This document shows positions 49,988-58,439 of a stretch of 64,000 nucleotides of DNA, piece by piece. The notes under the pieces are model-generated. The model was not told the origin of the DNA. It did no database searches and saw only the letters and a program-made list of their open reading frames with translations. Source of the DNA: DSPP01 sp964607165 (GTDB taxonomy: Bacteria > Zixibacteria > MSB-5A5 > DSPP01); the NCBI GenBank assembly GCA_964607165.1, contig CAZSIT010000006.1:1-64000 (forward strand). The letters are read 5' to 3'. Each line of letters starts with the position of its first letter. The first letter of the stretch is position 1. Both the position numbers and the translations under genes were made by a program.

Positions 49988-51886
49988 ATGAAAAATGTTC
50001 TAAGGTTTATTCTTATTTTACATCTAATCGCCGCAACAACCGTTCTTGCCCACGATGGCAAAGACCATCCCAAACTGGTTGTTGTTGCCAACAACTTGAA
50101 CTTTTGTACACACGCCATCGTAGGTGGTCAGACGCCCGCGCCGGGACCAAAGATTTTGAGGGTTCGCGGCGCCAACAACGAAGATTTGGATGAAGAAAAA
50201 CCGGCGACCTTGCTCTGGAAAGCCACAGCGTCAGAAGGTTGGATAAAAATTAGCCCTGACTCCGGTTTGACCCCTTCGGAAGCCACGGTTTGGGTTGACC
50301 CGGCGGGGTTGGAATTGGGCGAACACGATGGAGAAATTCGTTTCGATACCCCTGGACAACTAAAACCGCGTTTCGTCCAAGTAAAATTCAGGATACACGC
50401 GCCGCTGCCTGGTTTAGTTCTCGAACCGAACGAGATTCACTTTTTCGGAACCGCCTTTTCCAATCAAATCCTAACCGACAGCGTTCGGGTAACGGCTTCC
50501 GGAAACACCGAAGTCGAATTTGAAGTTTCTAACTCCCAGCGTTGGCTTGCTGTAATTCCTAATGAAGGTGAAATTCCTGCTGTTGTTAAGCTTAAAGCCT
50601 TCGTCGATTCCCTAATTCCTGGAACATACTACGATACCGTAATCTTTCGCGCCGCCAGCGGAGAAAATGCCCAAGAACCAGATAACCACGGCTGCGGCAA
50701 AGACGATGAGCTTTCGGCCCTGCTGCCGGTCACACTTTCTATTACATCAAACGGGCCGGGAGCTTTGGAGGTTGTTCCCAGACAGCTCGGCTTTGCCGCC
50801 ACCTTTGGGGGCCCGAACCCCCAGTCGCAACAGCTGTTCATTTCCGTGCGTGAATCATTGCAGGCGCCCTGGGAAGCCCATCATAACCAAAGCTGGCTTT
50901 CTTTAGACCCCGCTTCCGGCACGGCAACCGGCGATCCCTCGGAAATTACGGTGGATGTTGCGGTGGACAGCCTTCCGCCCGGCCCCTACGTCGATTCAAT
51001 ATTTTTCATCTCTCCAAATGCCGGCATCGACGGCGCTCTGGTAATAGTTTTCCTGCAAATATTCCCTTCTTCGGGACTATCCGACAGCGTCGCCATAGCC
51101 GATTTGACCATTCCCCTTACAAGTCCCATAACCAAATTTTCCGTTCCGATTTTCGCATCAAACACTCAAGCCGTCCGTTCTATCATCCTTCCGCTGCGTT
51201 TCGAAGACGGGCAAACGGTTTTGGACTCGGTAACCTTTTTGGGCGGGCGGGCGGAATTCGCCGATTTGAAGTTCTTTCTGCGTTTAGCCGACCCCAAAGA
51301 GTTTCTATTGCTTATCGGTTTTATCGCAACGCCGGCTCTGCCCCCCGGTTCAGGCACCATCGGCTGGCTGCACTTCACCACCACCGGATTTCCACCGCAA
51401 GGAATCGATACGTTGATTATTGACTCCACCAGCGTCTCCAATCCGATTTCATCCTCAATGGGAAATGTGACCTTGCAGCAAAGTCTTTCGATCTCTTACA
51501 TTGTCACTATCGGGGGCAATCTTTTCATTCTAAATCCGGCTTTCAAGAAGGGAACCGTAATTCTCGCCGTCCCTTCGGCGGCCGAAGACCGGGACGGCAA
51601 CCGGCCCAAAAAATTCAGCCTGGCGCAAAATTATCCCAACCCGTTCAATCCGCAAACCTCGATCGCCTACACTTTGCCCAAAGCGGCCACCGTTCGGCTT
51701 GATGTTTTTGATATCTTGGGACGAGCAGTTACGACCCTATTGGACAAGGAACAGTCCGCTGGCACCTACAACGTTATTTGGGATGGGCGCGACCGAGAAG
51801 GCAACGTGGTTTCCACTGGAATCTATTTCTACCGGTTCAAAACCGACGAATATTCGGAAACCAAAAAAATGCTCTTCGTGAAGTAA
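49988..51886 (+). CDS. Secreted protein with BACON/Ig-like domains, cohesin-like domain and FlgD-like sorting tail
   Basis: 632 residues from the ATG at 49988 (MKNVLRFILILHLIAATTVL, signal peptide; AAGGAG upstream). Two BACON-like or abnormal-spindle-like beta-sandwich domains follow (LLWKATASEGWIKISPDSG and WEAHHNQSWLSLDPASGTA). A cohesin-like segment at about 400-530 (VRSIILPLRFEDGQTVLDSV and PPGSGTIGWLHFTTTG) comes next. The tail FSLAQNYPNPFNPQTSIAY...TGIYFYRFKT...KKMLFVK is the FlgD-like type used for outer-membrane export and anchoring. BACON domains often bind glycans or mucins, so surface recognition is a reasonable guess. Confidence 0.88.
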   Translation: MKNVLRFILILHLIAATTVLAHDGKDHPKLVVVANNLNFCTHAIVGGQTPAPGPKILRVRGANNEDLDEEKPATLLWKATASEGWIKISPDSGLTPSEATVWVDPAGLELGEHDGEIRFDTPGQLKPRFVQVKFRIHAPLPGLVLEPNEIHFFGTAFSNQILTDSVRVTASGNTEVEFEVSNSQRWLAVIPNEGEIPAVVKLKAFVDSLIPGTYYDTVIFRAASGENAQEPDNHGCGKDDELSALLPVTLSITSNGPGALEVVPRQLGFAATFGGPNPQSQQLFISVRESLQAPWEAHHNQSWLSLDPASGTATGDPSEITVDVAVDSLPPGPYVDSIFFISPNAGIDGALVIVFLQIFPSSGLSDSVAIADLTIPLTSPITKFSVPIFASNTQAVRSIILPLRFEDGQTVLDSVTFLGGRAEFADLKFFLRLADPKEFLLLIGFIATPALPPGSGTIGWLHFTTTGFPPQGIDTLIIDSTSVSNPISSSMGNVTLQQSLSISYIVTIGGNLFILNPAFKKGTVILAVPSAAEDRDGNRPKKFSLAQNYPNPFNPQTSIAYTLPKAATVRLDVFDILGRAVTTLLDKEQSAGTYNVIWDGRDREGNVVSTGIYFYRFKTDEYSETKKMLFVK

Positions 51887-51900
51887 TCTCGAGTAAAGGC

Positions 51901-51946
51901 AAAACCGCCTAAACCGGCTCCCCTCCGGCCGGCCTTAGGCGGTTTT
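51901..51946. terminator. Bidirectional terminator between the sorted protein and pilZ
   Basis: AAAACCGCCTAA and TTAGGCGGTTTT flank a GC-rich inner part and end in a T-run. The 3' arm overlaps the last codons of the PilZ gene. Confidence 0.85.
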
Positions 51947-52459
51947 TTGTTTGGAGAAAATCTGGCGGGACAACAGCTCGCGCAGCTTTTCGTCAAAAAT
52001 CCCGGCGCCGGCAGGTAAAAAGCCGTCCGGCAAATCCGACTGCAAATGCTGCATCATCTCGCGGGTCAAAAACTCAATTCCAACCAAGCATTTCCCATCC
52101 CCGCAGTTTTCCGAACGCTTCACCCGCCCCGCCACGTTTTCCAGATGACAATTTTCAAATAGGCCGATTTTCAAAAGCATATAATCGGAGGGCTCCACCC
52201 AGGTATCGGTCTCTAATAGAATCCCGCCTCCGGAGAGGTTCAAAATCTTGCCCGTCCAGGCGCCCTCCGCCGGGGCGCCCAAAGGCCGGGTCAGGGGGAG
52301 CCGAAAGGGAACAAACGTTACCGGTGAAGAAATTTCGATGCGCACGAACCGCCGCGGGTGGCGCGCGGCAGGCGCCTGCCGGCGTACTTTTGTCGGGCTT
52401 GCCATGGCCACTTTTTTTTGCGTTTTCCTATGCTCTTTCTTTTCGATAGCTTTCCGCAT
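51935..52459 (-). CDS. PilZ-domain protein (c-di-GMP effector)
   Basis: 174 residues. A basic N-terminus precedes the PilZ domain at about 35-140. The two c-di-GMP motifs are present: the arginine motif RRFVRIEISSPV and the NLSGGGILLET motif (D/NxSxxG). The C-terminus is a short helical tail with DEKLRELLSRQIFSK. GGAGG lies 6 bases before the ATG. It follows fliA by 18 bases, so it belongs to the same motility-related unit. It probably adjusts motility or surface behaviour in response to c-di-GMP, by inference from neighbours. Confidence 0.9.
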   Translation of the reverse strand: MRKAIEKKEHRKTQKKVAMASPTKVRRQAPAARHPRRFVRIEISSPVTFVPFRLPLTRPLGAPAEGAWTGKILNLSGGGILLETDTWVEPSDYMLLKIGLFENCHLENVAGRVKRSENCGDGKCLVGIEFLTREMMQHLQSDLPDGFLPAGAGIFDEKLRELLSRQIFSKQKTA

Positions 52460-52477
52460 TCTTCCTCCTATTGCCGG

Positions 52478-53239
52478 CTACTCGTGGGCAAACTTATCTT
52501 CAATCATCCCGCGCAGTTTCAAAACCGACTTGGTGTGAATCTGCGAAACGCGCGATTCTGAAATTTTCATCACTTCGCCGATTTCCTTTAGCGTCAATTC
52601 TTCGTAGTAATACAGGGCGACCACTAACTTCTCCTGCTCCGAAAGCCGGGTTATGGAATTGGTCAGAAAAGCTTTTAATTCATCCTTTTCCAAATCTCCC
52701 AGAATATTATCTTTGGTCGAGGCCCCGACCGTTTCCACCCGCGGCACCTGCCGGTTGTCCTCTTCGCGATACACCAGCTCGTCCAAAGACAAAATCGTGG
52801 TGCCGGAAACATCGTCCAAATCCCAGAGCAGGTCTTTGACCGAAATCCTAAGCGCCTTGGCCAGTTCGGTATCATTGGGTATGCGCCCCAATTTGTTTTC
52901 TAACTTGGCGACGGTGCGCTCGATGGCCCGCGACTTGGCGCGCGTGGAACGCGGCACCCAGTCCAGGGCGCGCAGTTCGTCCAAAATGGCTCCGCGGATG
53001 CGCGGCACGGCGTAGGTCTCGAACTTTACCCCCCTTTTCGGGTCAAAATTTTTCAAAGCTTCTATTAAACCTATCACGCCGGTAGAGACCAGATCGTCCA
53101 GTTCCACCGAACGCGGAAACCCAATCGCCATTCGCCCCGCCACGCCTTTTACCAGCGGCAGATACTGCACCAAAAGCTCTTCCCGCGCTTTCGGGTCATT
53201 AGTCTTCCGATAACTCTGCCACGATTTTTCTACGTTCAT
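52478..53239 (-). CDS. fliA: FliA/WhiG-type sigma factor (sigma28)
   Basis: 253 residues with sigma regions 2, 3 and 4. Region 2 has YLPLVKGVAGRMAIGFPRSV and STGVIGLIEALKNFDPKRGV, then TYAVPRIRGAILDELRALDW. Region 3 is LGRIPNDTELAKALRI. Region 4 is LSEQEKLVVALYYYEELTLKEIGEVMKISESRVSQIH. The lack of region 1 and the order are those of the flagellar/sporulation class, which transcribes late flagellar and motility genes. The start ATG overlaps the stop of the repeat-containing ORF upstream. PilZ follows. Confidence 0.95.
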   Translation of the reverse strand: MNVEKSWQSYRKTNDPKAREELLVQYLPLVKGVAGRMAIGFPRSVELDDLVSTGVIGLIEALKNFDPKRGVKFETYAVPRIRGAILDELRALDWVPRSTRAKSRAIERTVAKLENKLGRIPNDTELAKALRISVKDLLWDLDDVSGTTILSLDELVYREEDNRQVPRVETVGASTKDNILGDLEKDELKAFLTNSITRLSEQEKLVVALYYYEELTLKEIGEVMKISESRVSQIHTKSVLKLRGMIEDKFAHE

Positions 53240-53928
53240 TTCCCCTTCCTTTTGCTTTTCAAATGAACCGGACTGCTTTTCTTCCTATCGCTTCGACGAA
53301 CTCGAATGCTCTTTGCCACCGTCTCGGTTGACGGAATTTGATTTGGCTGCACAATCTCACCCACCATCACCAAAGCCGAGACCATTCCCTGCCGAGCCGC
53401 TGCGAAAAGCTCATTCGGGCAATCTTTCCAGAGAACCGCCCCTTGAACTTTGGTTACGGTCGGTTTCGGCTTTTCTTTTTTGGAGGCAACGCCGGTTTTT
53501 CTTGCCGGCGTTTTCAAGCTTTCTTTGGTAGTGGTGGGAAACTCAAACTTTTTGTAACCGCCATTGCCCGAATTGCCGGAAGGCGGAATGAAATCTTGGC
53601 GCACAAAACGGTTTTTCTTGGCATTTAGTGCGTGGCGAAGAATCTTTCTCTCCGCCTGCTCATTCTGCACAACTCGAAAAATCCCGCTCCCACTGTCATT
53701 CTGAACGAAGTGAAGAATCTGGGCTTGGGCGGGGTCTTCTTGTTTTATCCTTAAAGAAAGCCTTCCACTTGGGGCAAAAGCCATCTTTTCTGTCTGCTTG
53801 TGGTGAGCGGACTTGTCCCGACTTGTTCCGCTTGCGTTGAGCGCAGCGTGAACGAGCGCAGCCGAGGAAGCGTAGTCGAGGGAGTCGAACCGCCAAACTC
53901 CTATTTTGACCGGCATCTTTTCAATCAC
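53236..53928 (-). CDS. Unrecognised ORF with dispersed-repeat sequence in its N-terminal half
   Basis: 230 residues, unrecognised. About residues 12-100 are translated from two dispersed repeat elements (see 53620-53725 and 53810-53883), giving SLDYASSAALVHAALNAS and AQILHFVQNDSGSG, which are typical repeat translations rather than real domains. Only the C-terminal half (about 53236-53600) looks genuine: basic, with VLWKDCPNELFAAARQGMVS and a Lys/Arg-rich end. The stop overlaps the fliA start. It may be a short gene whose true start lies within about 53560-53610, or one broken by repeat insertion. Confidence 0.45.
   Translation of the reverse strand: MIEKMPVKIGVWRFDSLDYASSAALVHAALNASGTSRDKSAHHKQTEKMAFAPSGRLSLRIKQEDPAQAQILHFVQNDSGSGIFRVVQNEQAERKILRHALNAKKNRFVRQDFIPPSGNSGNGGYKKFEFPTTTKESLKTPARKTGVASKKEKPKPTVTKVQGAVLWKDCPNELFAAARQGMVSALVMVGEIVQPNQIPSTETVAKSIRVRRSDRKKSSPVHLKSKRKGK
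53620..53725. repeat. Dispersed repeat of the HSERSEES type
   Basis: The stretch CATTCTGAACGAAGTGAAGA and its context translate as HSERSEES on the plus strand and LHFVQND on the minus strand. These translations recur in intergenic repeats of many uncultured bacterial genomes (knowledge, not checked here). Confidence 0.65.
53810..53883. repeat. Dispersed repeat ending GCCGAGGAAGCGTAGTCGAG
   Basis: It shares GCCGAGGAAGCGTAGTCGAG and the CTTGTCCCG part with 57390-57430, and the CTCGACTACGCTCGGGACAA version stands at 57188-57207. At least three related copies lie in this window. Confidence 0.75.
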
Positions 53929-54238
53929 GGGGCTTAGTTAATCAAACCCCGTGCCCTTATGCCTGAATTTGGCAACTATCTAACCCTTTGATTTCTAAGG
54001 GGTTACAAACTCGACTTTAGGGTCAGCCGTGTATGTCGGAAAACTTTTCCAAAAAGGGGCGGAAAAAAGGGGCTTTTTCACAAGCAAGTATGGGAGTTAC
54101 CCTATAGCAAAAAACAAGATTTTTGCATTTTGAAATCAGTTGAAAAAATGCATAAACAGAATCTTTGTTTCCCTGTTGCAAGCTAAACAAAAAATTGTGG
54201 GTTGATTTTTGAAGGTAAAAGGACGAGATTTTCTGTCG
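53929..54238. other. 310-base gap before the restriction-modification gene
   Basis: AT-rich, especially 54080-54210. It has no gene, hairpin terminator or repeat that I can support. It separates the fliA-side unit from the oppositely transcribed restriction-modification gene. Confidence 0.6.
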
Positions 54239-57172
54239 ATGGCTCCCAAAGAAGTTCTCGAATTAGTCGAACAATTCGAGCGGAATATTGATTCCTATCG
54301 AAACCCGGCCTACAACGAAGCCCAGGTCCGTCAGGAATTCATAAACCCGTTATTTGAAGCGCTCGGTTGGGATATGGCCAACCGGCAGGGGTATGCCGAG
54401 GCGTACAAGGAAGTCATCCACGAAGCGGCGGTAAAAGTCGGAGCGGCAACCAAAGCCCCGGATTACGCCTTCCGCATCGGCGGAACCAAAAAATTCTTTT
54501 TGGAAGCCAAAAAGCCGGGGGTGGACCTAAAGAACAATTCCGAACCGGCCTATCAGCTTCGGCGCTACGCCTGGAGTGCCAGACTGCCGCTTTCCATTCT
54601 GACCGACTTCGAGGAATTCGCCGTCTATGATTGCCGGATAAAACCCTCTCCCAAAGACAAGGCCAGTGCGGGGCGGACTCTTTACTTAACCTATCGCGAA
54701 TACGAATCCCGGTGGGCGGAGATTGCCGGGATTTTTGACAAACAGTCCATCCAGCAAGGTTCTTTTGACCGCTATGCCGAAGGGGCCAAAGGGAAGCGGG
54801 GCACTTCGCCGGTGGACGACGCTTTCCTGAAAGAGATTGAGGACTGGCGTTCCGAACTGGCCCACAACATCGCCCGGCGCAATCCCCGGCTGAAAGTGCG
54901 CGACCTGAACTTTGCCGTTCAGCGCACCATCGACCGCATCATCTTTTTGCGGATGTGCGAAGACCGGGGCATCGAATCCTACGGCCAGTTGCAGAGTTTG
55001 TTGAATGGAGTGAATGTCTATTCCCGACTCAGGCAAATCTATGATTTGGCGGACGACAAATACAATTCCGGGCTCTTTCATTTTCAGCCTGAAAAAGACC
55101 GTGCCGAACAACCAGATGAGCTAACACCAAAACTCAAAATAGATGACAAGGTTCTGAAAGACATTATCAGCCGCCTGTATTACCCCGAAAGCCCCTACGA
55201 ATTCTCGGTTTTGAGCGGCGACATTCTGGGCAACGTCTATGAACAGTTTTTGGGCAAGGTCATTCACCTCACCAAAACCCATCAAGCCCGTATTGAAGAA
55301 AAGCCGGAGGTCAAAAAGGCGGGCGGGGTTTATTATACGCCCAAATACATTGTGGATTACATCGTCAAAAACACGGTCGGCAAGTTGTGCGAGAATAAAA
55401 CTCCAAAGCAGATCGAAAAACTGAAAATCTTGGACCCGGCCTGCGGCTCCGGCTCGTTTTTAATCGGCGCTTACAGCTATCTTTTGGACTATCACCGTGA
55501 ATGGTATGAAAAAAAACGTGGTGGAACGACCCCCTCCGACCCTTCGGGTCTCGTCCCCCTTCGTAAGGGGGACAGAAATGAGATTTTTCAGGGTTCGGGC
55601 GGGGAGTGGTATTTGACCACGCAAAAGAAAAAGGAAATCCTTTTGAACAACATCTACGGGGTGGACATCGACAGCCAGGCGGTGGAGGTAACCAAGCTGA
55701 ATCTTTTGCTTAAAGTTTTGGAAAATGAAACGAAGGATACGCTGGAAAGCCAGATGAAGCTCTGGCGGCACCGGGCTTTGCCGGATTTGGGGAACAACAT
55801 CAAATGCGGGAATTCGCTGATTGGGCCGGATTATTATCACGGGAAACAGTTGAGTTTGTTGGATGAAGAGGAACAGCTAAAGGTCAACCCTTTTGATTGG
55901 AAAGCAGAGTTTTCCGAGACCATTAAATCAGGCGGATTTGATGCGGTTATTGGGAATCCGCCGTATACACTCATAGGATCGGACCAACCTGATCAACAAG
56001 CCTATTTGAGGGTAGGGTTTAAACTAAGTGCGTATAAGATTAACACGTACCTGCTGTTCCTAGAACGAGGTTTAAGCCTCCTTGGTAAAGATGGAGCCAT
56101 TCTCGGATACATCATCCCGAAATCACTGGTGTTTAATACATACTTTGAAGGCACTAGACGGAGCTTACTTTCGGATTTTGCTATTCCGGAAATTATTGAA
56201 ATCCGAGACAAGGTTTTTGAAAACGCTGAAGTGGGAGATAGTATTCTATTCTTTGCTCAGTGTCACAGGGCTCCTCAGACGAATACGTTAGTTTACTCCA
56301 AGGTTCGAAACATTTATCCAGTATTTGAATTGCTTGAGAAATACCGCTCTCCACAAAAAAAATTGCTCTCTCAGAGTCATCCTTCGTTCTTTTTCAGCAG
56401 CTTTGCGATCAATGTTCCGACGAAGGAATTAGACCAACTAGCTGATGTTTCGAATGGCCTTAATCCAGGCAACGTCCGACAAATTCTTTTCAGTAAGAGA
56501 AAAGCAAGTTCGAAACATCAACGACTTCTTCTCGGTCGGGACATACAGCATTACATCCTTCACTGGTCTGGCACTTGGGTCAATTATGATCCTGCCCTGA
56601 AGAATCGACTAAAGCTCGCTGATACGAAATCAAAGAGGGGAATGACGGCACAAAAACGTGTAGATTTTGCATTACGCGATCCTGAGATTTACGCTAAAAA
56701 CAAGATAATGATAAGGAAAACTGCAGATCATATCGTTGCCTCACTCGACACGATGGGATTCTACTTCGATTCTCTCTCCTATGGGGTACAAGTGCTTGAA
56801 AGTTGTGCCCTGTCCCCAAAATATTTGCTTGGCTTGCTCAATTCTCAGTTATTGAATTACATCCATGGCTCTTTCTCCATGAATAAGGAGAAGGTCTTTG
56901 CGAAGGTCCTGGCGGAAAATCTCAAACGGCTACCTATCCGGATCATAAACTTCTCGGATCCCACGGACAAACTCCGCCACGACCGCATGGTGCAATTTGT
57001 CGAGCAAATGCTAACGCTCCACAAGCAATTGGCGGTTGCAAAAACTCCCGATGACAAAACCCGCCTGCAGCGGCACATCGACGCCGCCGACCGGCAGATT
57101 GACCAGTTGGTGTATGAGCTGTATGGGCTGACGGAGGAGGAGATTGCGGTGGTGGAGGGGAAAGCAACCTAA
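54239..57172 (+). CDS. Type IIG-like restriction-modification enzyme (Eco57I-type methyltransferase)
   Basis: 977 residues from the ATG at 54239; a TTG 30 bases upstream is an alternative. It has an N-terminal PD-(D/E)xK nuclease-like domain (APDYAFRI...FFLEAKKPG, about 70-92), a helical linker, then an N6-adenine methyltransferase: motif I LDPACGSGSFLIGAYSYLLD (about 397), motif IV VIGNPPYTLIGS (about 573). A TaqI-like target-recognition domain follows to the end. One polypeptide would both cut and methylate. Residues about 430-448 come from an inserted dispersed repeat, in frame, between motifs I and IV. No separate specificity subunit is nearby. The substrate is unknown. Confidence 0.9.
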   Translation: MAPKEVLELVEQFERNIDSYRNPAYNEAQVRQEFINPLFEALGWDMANRQGYAEAYKEVIHEAAVKVGAATKAPDYAFRIGGTKKFFLEAKKPGVDLKNNSEPAYQLRRYAWSARLPLSILTDFEEFAVYDCRIKPSPKDKASAGRTLYLTYREYESRWAEIAGIFDKQSIQQGSFDRYAEGAKGKRGTSPVDDAFLKEIEDWRSELAHNIARRNPRLKVRDLNFAVQRTIDRIIFLRMCEDRGIESYGQLQSLLNGVNVYSRLRQIYDLADDKYNSGLFHFQPEKDRAEQPDELTPKLKIDDKVLKDIISRLYYPESPYEFSVLSGDILGNVYEQFLGKVIHLTKTHQARIEEKPEVKKAGGVYYTPKYIVDYIVKNTVGKLCENKTPKQIEKLKILDPACGSGSFLIGAYSYLLDYHREWYEKKRGGTTPSDPSGLVPLRKGDRNEIFQGSGGEWYLTTQKKKEILLNNIYGVDIDSQAVEVTKLNLLLKVLENETKDTLESQMKLWRHRALPDLGNNIKCGNSLIGPDYYHGKQLSLLDEEEQLKVNPFDWKAEFSETIKSGGFDAVIGNPPYTLIGSDQPDQQAYLRVGFKLSAYKINTYLLFLERGLSLLGKDGAILGYIIPKSLVFNTYFEGTRRSLLSDFAIPEIIEIRDKVFENAEVGDSILFFAQCHRAPQTNTLVYSKVRNIYPVFELLEKYRSPQKKLLSQSHPSFFFSSFAINVPTKELDQLADVSNGLNPGNVRQILFSKRKASSKHQRLLLGRDIQHYILHWSGTWVNYDPALKNRLKLADTKSKRGMTAQKRVDFALRDPEIYAKNKIMIRKTADHIVASLDTMGFYFDSLSYGVQVLESCALSPKYLLGLLNSQLLNYIHGSFSMNKEKVFAKVLAENLKRLPIRIINFSDPTDKLRHDRMVQFVEQMLTLHKQLAVAKTPDDKTRLQRHIDAADRQIDQLVYELYGLTEEEIAVVEGKAT
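55528..55580 (+). repeat. Dispersed palindromic repeat inserted in frame in the restriction-modification gene
   Basis: CCCCCTCCG...CTCGTCCCCCTT...AAGGGGGACAGA is a partial copy (opposite orientation) of the element at 57459-57524. The reading frame is kept. Confidence 0.75.
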
Positions 57173-57534
57173 CCCCCTGCCCCTTCCCCTCGACTACGCT
57201 CGGGACAAGCCCGATGCGGGAAGGGGTGTCGGGCACGCGGCAGTGTGCCCCTACAAAATCACCCCCTGTATGTCCCCCCCATACGGGTTAGATTCAACTT
57301 AAATACAGGGGGACAAAATATCCGTTTTGTTTTTTCTGCCCCCCCTCTTTGATTTCTTTGTCCCCCTTTTTTCAAGGGGGACGAGGCTCGACCTGTCCCG
57401 AGCGAAGCCGAGGAAGCGTAGTCGAGGGAAGAGCCGGAGGGGGTGGCACTTTTTTCTGCCCCCCTCCTTGATTTCTCTGTCCCCCTTTCTTCAAGGGGGA
57501 CGAGGCTCAAAGAGCCGGAGGGGGTAGTTTTTTC
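57173..57534. repeat. Repeat-filled intergenic region with three element types
   Basis: No gene. It holds a CTCGACTACGCTCGGGACAA copy (57188-57207), a GGGCACGCGGCAGTGTGCCC element (57231-57250), then two copies of a palindromic element: A (57339-57443) and B (57459-57524). In A the loop between GAGGCTC and GAGCC is replaced by a 41-base second repeat. Confidence 0.75.
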
Positions 57535-58413
57535 CTACCGCCTCTCCCCCAACTTAAAAACTTTTAGTTGAGCAGATATCGAGCCGATTAAAACCCGGCT
57601 TTTCATTAAGATGGGAACCCGCAGCCGGTCATCGGTCAGCCAGACTTTGATTTTTCCCTGATGCTCAAAAATGCCGGAGGTTTTCAAAAGCGGCTCGACT
57701 ACGATGGTGCGAAAAGTGCCCGCCGGCACCGTTATCCTTTCTTTTTTAACCACCTTGACTTCGAGCGAATATTTCTTTCCATCCGAAAAAGTCTCCATAA
57801 AAATCGATTTTCCCACTTCCAGCCGAATCGTGCGCACGTAGTAAAGAGAACTTAAAGCATCTTGCACAAAATCGGCGGCATCGAGCGTATCCTTGGGAGT
57901 ATAGATTTTATGCTTGACCTGGTCAAAATCCGCCAGCTTGAACGAAAGATACCCCCCCTCGTGCACGTTTTTTTGAAAATGCCAGGGAAAAAGCCCGTTG
58001 GCGTCCAAGATGGAATAGTTGTAATCCTCCACGTAGTACAACTTGGCCAAGGCGGAATACGATTTCGCCGTTGAAACCAGCTCGTAGGATTTATGCCCCT
58101 TATAATTCACCTTGCGGCGGACTTCCAGGGTGGCCGTGCCGGCTTTGATGAAACCGTAGCCGACTTCGTATTCCAGATATTCTCCCGGCCCGAAAGCTTC
58201 GTTGGGCAAAACCCGCAGAGGGAGAAGGTAATTGGTGTCCAACAAAATTCCGGCCGTATCCGCCGGTGGAGAGATTCGGGTGGTATCCGTCGCCGTTACT
58301 TCCGCTCCAGCCCGGAAGGTCAGTGCGGCAATTAAAAGCCCTGCCCCAACCAAATGTAGGGGCGAGGCGTGCCTCGCCCAGGGCGGGGAAACCCCGCCCC
58401 TACCAATCGTCAA
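57535..58413 (-). CDS. DUF3108 periplasmic protein with repeat-derived N-terminus
   Basis: 292 residues. The DUF3108 core (about 72-285) contains NEAFGPGEYLEYEVGYGFIK, TATLEVRRKVNYKGHKSYEL and FETFSDGKKYSL-like strands, ending GTFRTIVVEPLLKTSGIFEH and KVWLTDDRLRVPILMKSRVL. A signal-type stretch (GAGLLIAALTFRAGAE) lies at about 23-38. The first 20 residues (MTIGRGGVSPPWARHASPLH) are translated from the palindromic repeat at 58355-58405. The function is unknown; homologues are exported, fold-stabilising or lipid-related proteins. It ends the glycan operon. Confidence 0.82.
   Translation of the reverse strand: MTIGRGGVSPPWARHASPLHLVGAGLLIAALTFRAGAEVTATDTTRISPPADTAGILLDTNYLLPLRVLPNEAFGPGEYLEYEVGYGFIKAGTATLEVRRKVNYKGHKSYELVSTAKSYSALAKLYYVEDYNYSILDANGLFPWHFQKNVHEGGYLSFKLADFDQVKHKIYTPKDTLDAADFVQDALSSLYYVRTIRLEVGKSIFMETFSDGKKYSLEVKVVKKERITVPAGTFRTIVVEPLLKTSGIFEHQGKIKVWLTDDRLRVPILMKSRVLIGSISAQLKVFKLGERR
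58355..58405. repeat. Palindromic dispersed repeat at the 5' end of the DUF3108 gene
   Basis: TGTAGGGGCG...GAGGCGTGCCTCGCC...CGCCCCTACCA: nested inverted repeats that translate as GGETPPLP and WARHASP, hallmarks of a widespread intergenic repeat. A short CAATCGTCAAT tandem array follows (58404-58437). Confidence 0.75.
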
Positions 58414-58439
58414 TCTTCAATCCTCAATCGTCAATGGTT

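Noticed and set aside
57259..57510. Small frames with LDYASS and PLKKGG translations
   Set aside because: They are translations of dispersed repeats and carry no gene signals.
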